Shown: in pieces, positions 36,924 through 45,214 of the stretch | How positions within the stretch are numbered: position 1 is the first letter of the stretch | Layout of the letters: the number at the start of each line of letters is the position of its first letter | Origin: Lepidodermella squamata | Taxonomy: Eukaryota; Gastrotricha | DNA length: 64,000 bases | NCBI GenBank assembly: GCA_047495785.1 | Contig: JBLDXI010000024.1 | Location: 3,782,001 to 3,846,000 of the forward strand | Direction: 5' to 3' | Made by a program: the position numbers and the translations under genes | Notes under the pieces: generated by a model | Told to the model about the DNA's origin: nothing | Databases searched by the model: none | The model's input: the letters and a program-made list of their open reading frames with translations, nothing else

Positions 36924-37046
36924 CACTGTGGCTAAAGTAACGCGTCTCTGGTTTTTAGGCGTTACTTTTGCCGAAATAGCGCGATACTTCAAGGTTTTTT
37001 CAGTAACGCACTACTTGGAGTAGAACGCGTTACTTTTGCCACAATG
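36924..37046. mobile_element. Short MITE of 123 bp
   Basis: Terminal inverted repeats CACTGTGGCTAAAGTAACGC at the left and CATTGTGGCAAAAGTAACGC read inward from the right. Flanked by TA at 36922-36923 and 37047-37048. The repeat unit (G)CGTTACTTTTGCC also occurs inside. Distinct from the other two families in the window. Confidence 0.82.
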
Positions 37047-37707
37047 TAGCGAGAGCTCCACAACAAGGGCGAAAAGAAAAACAGGTGAAGGAAGCGGTGT
37101 AAGTCGGAAGGAAAAAACCACGTGCGCGACCAGCTGATCGATCGACCTTGGGTTTTTCGAAAATTCGCGGTTATTACATAATCTTGCAACAATACTGATT
37201 ATTTTAAAATGTAGCTTTACAACACATATTCAACAGTCATAGGACAATTCGGTCAAAACCACATTAATTTTGGCGCGTTAGTTTTTGCCGCTGGATGCTT
37301 TTTGTCTCTTTTTTTCGCTGAGTTTTATCGTTGAAACCCTGGTTTGAACCCGCTTGAGTTTCGTGCCTAGCTTCTTTTGTGTCCTCCGTAGAACAATGCT
37401 AACATGCCGTCACGCTCGTAAAATACGATCCAGATAATGACGGAAGGTTATATTTAGCTGATGACAGGCTATTTTTGTATCTCTTAATTGCTCGAAACGT
37501 GAGTTCTATTCCCCTTCAGGTGAAGGTAAACCCACGCGCGAAGCGTGCTAAATGCTAAATAACCAAACTCGCAATTAAAATCTCTCGTTTATGCATGCTG
37601 TTATGACCGCCTGTATTTCGACGCGCTTTAAATAATAGCTCTGTGTTGAACTTATGAATTTTTTGTCTGGGCCAGGGTTATAACGCTAGCGTACTTATTT
37701 GTGCTAA

Positions 37708-38086
37708 ATGGCGGCGAATACTTTGATTGGAGATCCTGAACGCGGCAAGCAAGTTTTCATGAAAGCTTGTGCCCACTGCCACTCCATTGAGCTAGGTGGC
37801 AGAACAATTTTCGGCCCAAATTTATTTGGAATGTATGGCAAGAAAGCCGGATCGGTCGAAGGCTATAATTACACGCAAGGGCACAAAAATCTTGATTTGA
37901 CATGGAACAAGCAGTTATTAGACATCTACTTGGAAGGTAAATTGTGTAACTTATGACGATGCAAGCACTAAATATATGAAATCAGATCCTTATAAAATGG
38001 TGCCTGATACCAAGAAACATTATCATGGTCTCAAAAACGAACACGACCGCGCCGACGTCATCGCTTACATGGAACAAAAGAAGTGA
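37708..38086 (+). CDS. Cytochrome c, tandem copy 1 (divergent, no Met80)
   Basis: Exons 37708-37936 and 37986-38086, split by a 49-nt intron, give 109 residues. The haem-binding CAHCH, then IFGPNLFGMYGKKAGSVEGY, TQGHKNLDLTWNKQLLDIYL and DRADVIAYMEQKK align along the whole of cytochrome c. The normal PGTKM loop, whose Met80 is the sixth haem-iron ligand, reads PDTKKH. The intron model is chosen because it restores LEDPYKMVPDTKK against LENPKKYIPGTKM; reading through gives a stop after YLEGKLCNL. Family role: electron carrier between complexes III and IV and apoptosis signal. Loss of Met80 suggests altered redox or peroxidase function, or a relic. Confidence 0.82.
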
Positions 38087-38212
38087 TTCTGTTGTAACTT
38101 GTCGTTCTCACTTTCATATCAACCATAGCTCACCAATAGGGGTTACGGTCATTACGTCGTGCTTTGAAACGCCCACTCGATTCGATTTGAATCGGCCTAA
38201 GGTTCTCAATTG

Positions 38213-38235
38213 AATAAATTATTGTGATTTCATAG
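38213..38235 (+). promoter_or_regulatory. Intercistronic AATAAA and acceptor (cytochrome c 1 to 2)
   Basis: AATAAA at 38213-38218 is followed after only 15 bases by tttcatag ending at 38235; the next start is at 38260. The same string (TTGAATAAATTATTG-TATTTCATAG) recurs before KLHL18. Confidence 0.55.
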
Positions 38236-38259
38236 GCATTTAAAGTATACTTTTGCTAA

Positions 38260-38644
38260 ATGGCGGCGAATGCTATGATTGGAGATCCTGAGCGCGGCAA
38301 GCAAGTTTTTATGCAATTTTGTGCCCACTGCCACACCATTGAGCGACACGGCGGAAATATTTTCGGCCCAAATTTATTTGGAGTGTATGGGAAGAAAGCC
38401 GGATCGGTTGAATACTATAATTACACGCCAGGACACAAAAATCTCGATTTGACATGGAACAAGCAGTCATTAGACATATACTTGGAAGGTAAAATATGTA
38501 ACTTATGACGATTCAAGTACTAAATATATGAAATCAGATCCTCATAAAATGGTGCCTGGTTCCAAGAAATATTATTTCAAATGGGGTCTGCAAGACGAAC
38601 GCGACCGCGCCGACGTCATCGCTTACATGGAACAGAAGAAGTGA
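38260..38644 (+). CDS. Cytochrome c, tandem copy 2 (divergent, no Met80)
   Basis: Exons 38260-38488 and 38538-38644, with a 49-nt intron at the same place as copy 1, give 111 residues. CAHCH haem site at residues 21-25; IFGPNLFGVYGKKAGSVEYY, TPGHKNLDLTWNKQSLDIYL, DPHKMVPGSKKYYF and DERDRADVIAYMEQKK. PGSKK replaces PGTKM, so Met80 is again missing; the nearest Met is five residues earlier. Two extra residues (KW) follow. Promoter-proximal and 3' flanks are shared with copy 1, so the duplication is recent and includes the intergenic part. Confidence 0.84.
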
Positions 38645-38752
38645 TTCTGTTGTAACTTGTCGTTCTCACACTCTTATCAAGTATAGCTCACCGATAGAGG
38701 TTTTAGTCATTACACCGTGCCTTGAATCGCCCACTCATAAGGTTCTCGATTG

Positions 38753-38775
38753 AATAAATTATTGTTATTTCATAG
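38753..38775 (+). promoter_or_regulatory. Intercistronic AATAAA and acceptor (cytochrome c 2 to KLHL18)
   Basis: AATAAA at 38753-38758, then tttcatag ending at 38775; the KLHL18 ATG is at 38788. It duplicates the arrangement at 38213-38235, including the downstream gcatttaaagta leader. Confidence 0.55.
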
Positions 38776-38787
38776 GCATTTAAAGTA

Positions 38788-41418
38788 ATGGCGAACAGCC
38801 AGGAAGCAGCGAAAGTTTACTACAATGAAACCTATGGTGCTAGTTTGTTGAAATCTTTATCTTCCATTTTGGAAGACAAGCATCTTTGTGATGTCACCAT
38901 TGTTGTAAGTCAGATTGATTATTATTGAATGCATCAATTGCATTCGATACTTTAGGTTGGAGATCGTGAATTGCAGTGTCACAAGGTGATTCTAGCGGCC
39001 AGCATTCCATATTTCCGCTCAATGTTTACATACAATATGTTGGAATCAACCATGTCGAAAATCACTCTGCAAGAACTCGACCCCACGACAGTTGAAAGCC
39101 TGATTCACTACGGCTATTCAGGGCAGTTGCGAATTACGACTGATAACGTCGTGCAGCTGCTTCACGACTCGACTTTTCTGCTGCTGAATGACGTTCAAAA
39201 CGCGTGCTGTGACTTTTTGACCAATCGCCTGAGCAAAGACAATTGTTTCCGCTTACTGCAAATCGCACAAGACTTCGCGTGCATCAAACTACGCGAATCT
39301 TGCCTGCGTTTCATCTACAAAAATTTCATTCAACTATCACAGTGTGAAGAATTCCGCCAATTAGACTTCAACCAAGTGAAACAACTCTTCGGCTCAGATC
39401 TACTTGAAATTGTCTCAGAAGAGCAGGTTTTCGATGCCTTGATGGAATGGGTCCGTTTCGATGAAGACCTACGCAGAGATCACATTGCTGAGCTATTTTC
39501 GCTTGTCAGACTGCCTTTGATCTCGCCAAGCACGCTGGCTGATCGAATCGGCAAAGAGCCTCTCATCCAGTCGAATTTGATGTGCCGCGATTTGTTGGAC
39601 GAAGCTCGAGATGTTCATTTAATGCCAGAGCGGCGGAGTCGGATTGAGGCGTACAAAATCACGCCCCGTTGCTGCCAGAGCCCACTTGGTATTATCTATG
39701 TAGCCGGTGAAGTGACCCTGGGCCGTGGGTCCATTCTCGAGTCATACGATCCGGTTGTTAATCGCTGGACGCCAGGTCTAGCGCTGCCGAATCTAAGAAC
39801 AAGGGCGGCTTTGTGTTCTCTGGACAAGGTTATTTATGCAATTGGCGGCGTTGATGGCCGAGACCGAGTTCGGACCGCTGAAATGTTCGATACTCTCAAA
39901 GGTATTTTCGAGAAAAATATTTGGAGATTGCAAATTTGCTAGATTTTGTGGGAATTATCTATGCACCTTTCTCTATAGCATTTTCATTATGTTGAAAATT
40001 TTTAGCGGTGTTAGTCACGTGCCCAGTTTTTTCTGCTGTTTGTGTGCAGCGGCATATGAATCAGCAAACAAAAGGAAAAGTAAAGAAAGTTAAGCAGAAT
40101 CCTCTTGGGAAACAAGTGAACAAAATGAATTGGCAGAAACAATTGGGCACGTGACCAAAATCACTTGTAAAATTTGTTTTGAACTAAGTGAAAATGCGTA
40201 AAAAGGTGTAGAAAGCCATTGAGCTTAAATTAAATTTATTTTAATTTTTGATATTTTAAAAGAAAACTAAGGAATAATTTAGAAGTAGTTTATATTCGTG
40301 ATTTCTTGGTTTGTGTTATACTTGCATTCAAGAATGGCTCCTGGATTCTCCATTCGCAATATTTCTATCGTTTTTAGGCGATTTTCATGCCTGTTTTTGT
40401 TGAATTCATTAGATTCAAGTGATGATGATTTTTCAGGCGAATGGCGGCCGCTGCCGATGATGGCGACCCAGCGATCGGCCCTGAGTGTCGCCGCTGTCGA
40501 AGACCTCGGCATTTTCGTGCTGGGCGGCTACTCCGGGGCTGTTTCGCTCAACCAATGCGAACTGTACCGGTTGTCGACGAAACGCTGGGAATCACTACCG
40601 TCACTTTCGAAACAACGCTCCGCCTCGGGCGTCGTCTCTTTCAACGACCGCGTCTTTGCTATTGGCGGCCATGATGGCGTTTCGATCTTTCACTCGTGCG
40701 AGTTTCTCGCCTCGTCATCTCTAGTCGAAAATCAGGTAAGAAAATTTAAAAATTGCAAATTAGTATGCAATTCGAGTTTTTCCTCATTTTATAAAAAATC
40801 TTCTTGTCCAGTGTTCTCATTTTTTTCTCGAATTTTCTCGAAAATTAGGGTAACGGAAATTCTACGACGAACTCTGGCGCGGCGCACTGGATCGAACTGG
40901 CGCCCTTGACAATGAAGCGATGCCGGCTGGGCGCGGCGTGCATCGGCAACAAAATCTACGCAGTTGGCGGCTACGACGGCTCGCAATTTCTCACATCGGT
41001 CGAGTATTTCGACCTTGAAAAGCAACGCTGGTTCGAGGCGAAACCGCTCATGGCCAAGCGCTGCCGACTAGGTAACCACAATTAAAAATTTAATTTTAAG
41101 AAAATATGAATTTTTGTCATCGAAATTTGAAAAATTGGTCTGATTTTCTATTTTCTATTTAATTTAATTTAAATTGAATTTCAAGTTTAATTTTATTATT
41201 TTTTTCTTAATAAATTCGTTGATTTTTTTTAATTTATTGAAATAATTTTGTTTTAAGGCGTGGCTGCGTCTGGCGGTTTGATGTATGCAATGGCCGGTTG
41301 TGAAAACAACACCAATCTAGGCACGGTCGAGTGCTACGACCCGCGCGCCGATCGCTGGCACACCGTCGCGCCGTTGTCGAGCATTTCCGGCGGCTGTTCG
41401 GCCACAACCGTGTGCTAA
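38788..41418 (+). CDS. KLHL18: Kelch-like protein 18 (BTB-BACK-Kelch)
   Basis: Exons 38788-38904, 38956-39901, 40437-40735, 40849-41071 and 41258-41418 join in frame to 581 residues. The BTB domain runs LEDKHLCDVTIV...CHKVILAASIPYFRSMF. The BACK domain follows and ends CRDLLDEARDVHLMPERR, which closely matches KLHL18 (CRDLVDEAKDYHLMPERR), then TPRCCQ. Six Kelch repeats follow (IYAIGGVDGRDRVRTAEMFD, FVLGGYSGAVSLNQCELY, FAIGGHDGVSIFHSCEF, IYAVGGYDGSQFLTSVEYFD, MYAMAGCENNTNLGTVECYD). Family role: substrate adaptor of a Cullin-3 ubiquitin ligase, linked to mitotic entry in mammals. Likely last gene of an operon with the two cytochrome c genes. Confidence 0.9.
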
Positions 41419-42056
41419 TGATTGTGTGTCCTTTCTTTCATCTTTATTGTCTTATTCTCGAACATCTTTCACGTGTCCAATTTTACCGAGTTTTTCCTCG
41501 CTTTTACCAAAATGCCTATCGAAGTTCGAACCGCACGTGGGACCTTTTATCACCGCAATAAACGAGTAATTTTGTGGCCAGTATTTTCAATGAATTGAGG
41601 AAACTTTTTTGCTACAATAATAATAATATTTTATTGGCCATTTCTTGTGCGTTGAGAGCCATTCCCGGGGACAATCTCGTCTGTTTACCTGAAACACAAA
41701 ATCAGATTGAAATTACGGCCGGCTTTTGTCTGTACAGTTTTCATGTTGCATACTTCGATGTGAGATATATTATGAAGAATTTCGAATAAAATAAATAATT
41801 TTGTTGAGAAACGAGTCGTGTTTCTAGCGCATAAAAGATCGTAACGTGGCGCATGAGAAAATAGACCGCGGAAAATCAGGACTGCGTGCAATCTCCAAGC
41901 AAGCAAATTGGCAAGTACAGGTCGTTCATAAGAGTGAAAGAACGTACTAGCCTGCTAGCCTGCCTACGAGACGGCGTTATTTGCTGAGCCGCAGTCTCCT
42001 CATTTCAGCCTTTCATATCTTAATTGATAATCTTACTCGCAAGACGAAAAAAAGTT
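41419..42056. other. KLHL18 3' flank, no gene
   Basis: About 0.6 kb between KLHL18 and the middle tRNA array. AATAAA at about 41788-41794. No further feature supported. Confidence 0.4.
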
Positions 42057-42129
42057 TGGAGGATACGGGCGTCGATCCCGTTACCTCTCGCATGCTAAGC
42101 GAGCGCTCTACCATTTGAGCTAATCCCCC
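42057..42129 (-). tRNA. tRNA-Ala(AGC), intact copy
   Basis: 73 nt, acceptor GGGGGAT / ATCCTCC, complete D arm (GCTCAAATGGTAGAGC), anticodon AGC in loop TTAGCAT. The counterpart at 63198 has lost part of its D arm. Confidence 0.92.
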
Positions 42130-42213
42130 TTCGCAGTCAACGCCACGGCAAGTGATTTGACGAAGCGGCGAAAACAGCCGAATGCAGCAGAAGTGAGCAA
42201 GGAAAGAAACTTG

Positions 42214-42278
42214 CGCCCTCTGGGGGACTCGAACCCCTGACCCTGTGACACATGTTTTACCGACTGAGTTAGGAAGGC
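42214..42278 (-). pseudogene. tRNA-Lys pseudogene lacking the anticodon loop
   Basis: Aligns to the intact tRNA-Lys(TTT) at 63054-63126 with acceptor GCCTTCC, D arm and T arm (CAGGGGTTCGAGTCCCCCA) kept. However, CATGTG runs straight into TCACAGG: eight bases (ACTTTTAA) that carry the anticodon are gone. Also GTAAAAC for GTAGAGC in the D stem. Confidence 0.92.
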
Positions 42279-42362
42279 CATTGTGATTATTCTTGACAGC
42301 TTGACAGATTATATTCTGCTGCTGATAACACCTCAGCCGAAAACGGCAACAAAAATAGAGCC

Positions 42363-42477
42363 GAAGTTGATGGGACTCGAGCCCATAATCTTCGGATCCG
42401 AAGTCCATAGAAATCAGATCAGATTAATCTGATCTCTATGCCGAAGTCCGACGCGATAGCCATTTCGCCACAGCGCC
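42363..42477 (-). tRNA. tRNA-Arg(TCG)-like gene with a 43-nt insertion at position 37/38
   Basis: Body matches the tRNA-Arg(TCG)-like locus at 62916. After the anticodon loop CTTCGG (34-36 = TCG) there are 43 extra bases before ATCCGAAG. The extra part is flanked by a repeat of CTTCGG and contains a perfect 20-nt palindrome, AGATCAGATTAATCTGATCT. The site is the canonical eukaryotic tRNA intron position, but a small insertion with a 6-bp duplication fits too. The 3' acceptor strand does not pair with GGCGCTG, so the locus may be dead. Confidence 0.6.
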
Positions 42478-42587
42478 TGTCACAGGAAGTGCCGTACGGT
42501 ACAGCCTATACAAGATTTGAGGTTTAATGAATGCTCGAAGCTGAACACGCTGGTTTATCTAAATCCGATTGAAAGTTCGGTCAGGCA

Positions 42588-42671
42588 GTCAGGATGGCCG
42601 AGCGGTCTAAGGCGCCAGACTCAAGATCTGGTCCTCGAAAGAGGGCGTGGGTTCGAACCCCACTTCTGACA
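42588..42671 (+). tRNA. tRNA-Leu(CAA), middle array
   Basis: 84-nt type II tRNA, anticodon CAA, perfect T stem (GTGGGTTCGAACCCCAC). Preceded by the same CAGGCA leader as the Leu(CAG) gene at 44599. Confidence 0.95.
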
Positions 42672-42758
42672 CTAATTTTCACATTTTTCAGCGGAATTTT
42701 CGATCATTTTGACCGATATGAACATATCTTCGAGAGGTTGCGCGAAAAAATTGCCAAC

Positions 42759-42830
42759 TGGAGGCATCGGGGATTGAACCCGAGACCTTCACAATGCGAA
42801 TGAGACGCTCTACCACTGAGCTATGCCCCC
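42759..42830 (-). tRNA. tRNA-Ala(CGC), middle array
   Basis: 72 nt; same body as the copies at 23952 and 62550, anticodon CGC. Confidence 0.88.
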
Positions 42831-43004
42831 TAGGCTAGTGAAAGAAAAGGTTTGAATGGTAACGAATATTCTGATCGCAAGTTTCCAGCAGTAGAGAGTG
42901 AGCTAAGTTGGATTGGAAAAACTTCAAAACGTAAAGCTTCAAAACGTTATAAAGTTGTTATGATCGAAAGCAGTGAGAAGTGAGTTTGTTTGAAAAAACA
43001 ATCA

Positions 43005-43076
43005 AGGTCCCATCGAGAATCGAACTCGAGTCGCTGGATTCAGAGTCCAGAGTGCTAACCGCTACACCATGGAACC
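43005..43076 (-). tRNA. tRNA-Gln(CTG), middle array
   Basis: 72 nt, anticodon CTG, body identical to the left and right copies. Confidence 0.95.
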
Positions 43077-43445
43077 TATCGGCATCTATATGGATCCCGG
43101 GAACCTCTCGAACCCTGGTTTGATGAACATCAGCTTTAATCTTTATAAATAGTCTGAATGAAACCACTAAAATTTGCAACGTTCCATGACGCAACAATCC
43201 GATAATTTTGTTATTTTATAGCCCCGTTTTCATTTGACACGTTCTTACCAATAGACACTTGGTTATAGCAATGCTTATCAAATAAAAAGGGTAATATCTC
43301 AATAAGACGACTATTTTAACAAAACAGCCAACTGAGTGACTCAATAATTAATTCCCGGCAAATTTTCTTCCAGAAATACATGATCGCAAACGATTCTGAT
43401 ACTCGTAACTAAAGTTTTATTTAGAGTTTATCTCAAGGCCACATT

Positions 43446-43560
43446 TTCTAGAAAATTCTCTTAGGACTGATGGCGGAATTTTCTAGAAACGTCTGAAACG
43501 TCTGCATTTTCTCGAACACTCTATGTTGCTTATTCCAGAATGTTCCATTCGGCTTTATAT
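43446..43560 (+). promoter_or_regulatory. Heat-shock promoter of right sHSP: three perfect HSEs and TATA-like box
   Basis: Perfect three-unit HSEs at 43446-43458 (TTCTAGAAAATTC), 43476-43488 (GAATTTTCTAGAA) and 43533-43545 (TTCCAGAATGTTC). A tttatat box lies at about 43555-43560. The layout copies the left sHSP promoter, although the surrounding bases are unrelated. Confidence 0.85.
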
Positions 43561-43698
43561 CACTCGAACTCCACAAAGTCTCTGTGTATCTGAAAAAGCC
43601 TGAAAAAGCAAATTTGAAATCGATTATCAACTCTCTTACTTTGAGTTTCAAGTCATCTTCGCTGTTGTTTATTATCATTCCGTCACCGAGCAATTGAA

Positions 43699-44325
43699 AT
43701 GAGCTTCTGGCTTACGACCTATCCCCGCCCAGCCGTCTTTGACTGGCCATCGCTCGTCTGTGATGACCACCTGGCCGACATGGCGCTGTCGAATTTCCTC
43801 GACTACGACCGCTCGTTCGAGGCCCTCGGCCACGAGATGAACCGCCTGCGCCGCAACATGGACCGCAATTTCCGCGCCTCGCAGCAGCAACTGGCGAGCG
43901 CCCTCAACAACATGGCGACGCGGCCGGGCAGTCTGCTGGAGCACCGCAGCCTCGTGAACCCGATCGAGACGGACGCGGAGGGCAACCGGCGGCTGAAGTG
44001 CACCTTCGACCTGCGGCACTTCAAGCCCGAGGAGGTGAACGTGACGCTGGACTCGAAGCAGCGCTGCATCAAGGTCGAGGCGAGCCACGAGACCAAGGAC
44101 GAGCAGAACCGGGCGAGCGTGAAGCGCCACTACCTGCGCCACCTGTACCTGCCCGACGACGCCAGCATCGACCCCGCCAAGCTGGAGCTGCAGTCGAGCA
44201 TGAGCCACGACGGCCAGCTTCACATCGAGGCGCCGCTGCCAAAGCTGTCGCCACCCAAGGTTGAAGCACCCCCACAGCAGCCAGCCATTGCCGCGCAGAC
44301 TCTGATCACTGTCAATCGCGTCTGA
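43699..44325 (+). CDS. Small heat-shock protein (alpha-crystallin family), right copy
   Basis: A single exon of 208 residues. The protein differs from the left copy only near the ends (TTYPRPAVFDWPSLVCDD versus TNYSRPTVFDWPSLVVDD; LHIEAPLPKLSPP versus LCIEAPLPKLPPP; tail IAAQTLITVNRV). From DDHLADMALSNF to SSMSHDGQL the two are the same, with only a few silent base changes. The alpha-crystallin core is RLKCTFDLRHFKPEEVNVTL...YLPDDASIDPAKLEL. The 3' UTR is also homologous, with AATAAA at 44443-44448. A cytosolic heat-inducible chaperone is expected. Confidence 0.93.
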   Translation: MSFWLTTYPRPAVFDWPSLVCDDHLADMALSNFLDYDRSFEALGHEMNRLRRNMDRNFRASQQQLASALNNMATRPGSLLEHRSLVNPIETDAEGNRRLKCTFDLRHFKPEEVNVTLDSKQRCIKVEASHETKDEQNRASVKRHYLRHLYLPDDASIDPAKLELQSSMSHDGQLHIEAPLPKLSPPKVEAPPQQPAIAAQTLITVNRV

Positions 44326-44598
44326 AATGGCGCCGAAATTAAACTTGGACTTATTGGCTGACATTTTCTAGTGCCTGTTATTAGCTCTTCAATGTGCTCC
44401 GCTATGAACTGTATCGATCAGTCATTTGTGATTATAATTTTCAATAAAATAGATGAATAATCAAGTTTTTGCTTCATTTTTTTGAGCCATGGTAAGCTTA
44501 AAGTCATTAGTTTATTGGCGCTGTCTTCGATGCGATGAGATCGCGAAATACAGGTTTTTGGGTACTTATCTGAATCAAATTGAAATTTCAGCCAGGCA

Positions 44599-44682
44599 GT
44601 CAGGATGGCCGAGCGGTCCAAGGCGCTGCGTTCAGGTCGCAGTCAGTTTCTACTGGCGTGGGTTCGAATCCCACTTCTGACA
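44599..44682 (+). tRNA. tRNA-Leu(CAG)
   Basis: 84-nt type II tRNA with anticodon loop TTCAGGT (CAG), variable arm CAGTTTCTACTG. Acceptor GTCAGGA / TTCTGAC as in the Leu(CAA) genes. The only Leu(CAG) in the window. Confidence 0.94.
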
Positions 44683-44794
44683 CTAATTTTTTGACAGTCT
44701 TCACTTTCGTGTAATTTGTTTATGCAAATGACTACTTAGGAGTAGCAACATCTTCCTCGCGAAAGGGCTTGAAGTGGGGGTATGCATTTCGTTC

Positions 44795-44913
44795 ACTCTG
44801 GTTTCCGCGCAAAACGTACAAATCTTTCGCCTTTTACTAAAGATTTCCGTGCGTGGGAACATTCAATGAGCCTTCGGGCGATTTCTTGGGCTTCTCCTAT
44901 GACGAGAAGCGAA
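44795..44913 (+). ncRNA. U5 spliceosomal snRNA, copy 2
   Basis: Same as 23372-23490 except for a few bases (GCAAAACG for GCAGAACG; CTCCTATGAC for CTCCTTCGAC in the terminal loop). Loop I, Sm-like site and 3' hairpin are intact. Upstream flanks share a short weak block, ttcct.gcg...aaagg, about 35-60 nt before the start in both copies, a candidate proximal sequence element. Confidence 0.92.
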
Positions 44914-45214
44914 AATCAAAAAAACAAACTTTGATTACTATTGGGAGTACCGATAGGATGTTTGGTCTTTGCTTGGCAGCAAGGAGCGCCGACGCTCATG
45001 GCAGCAACTTGACAACTTTTCGAATATCGAACTGCTGCTAGCCCCCCTCCGGATCGCTTGAGAATCGCGGGTTGCGTATGAACAGAAAAGAAGTCATCGA
45101 GCAATATCGTGAATCCCATTTATTATATTCAATTTAATTTTAGCAACTTAAATCTTCGAAACAAACGAATGCTGTATGTTGCGGTCTGTGAGTAAGCAAA
45201 GAAAATGAACCACG

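Noticed and set aside
37937-37980. Apparent +1 frameshift in cytochrome c copy 1 (and the same in copy 2), hinting at recoding or pseudogenes
   Set aside because: A 49-nt intron ending aaatcag restores the full C-terminal alignment in both copies without any shift.
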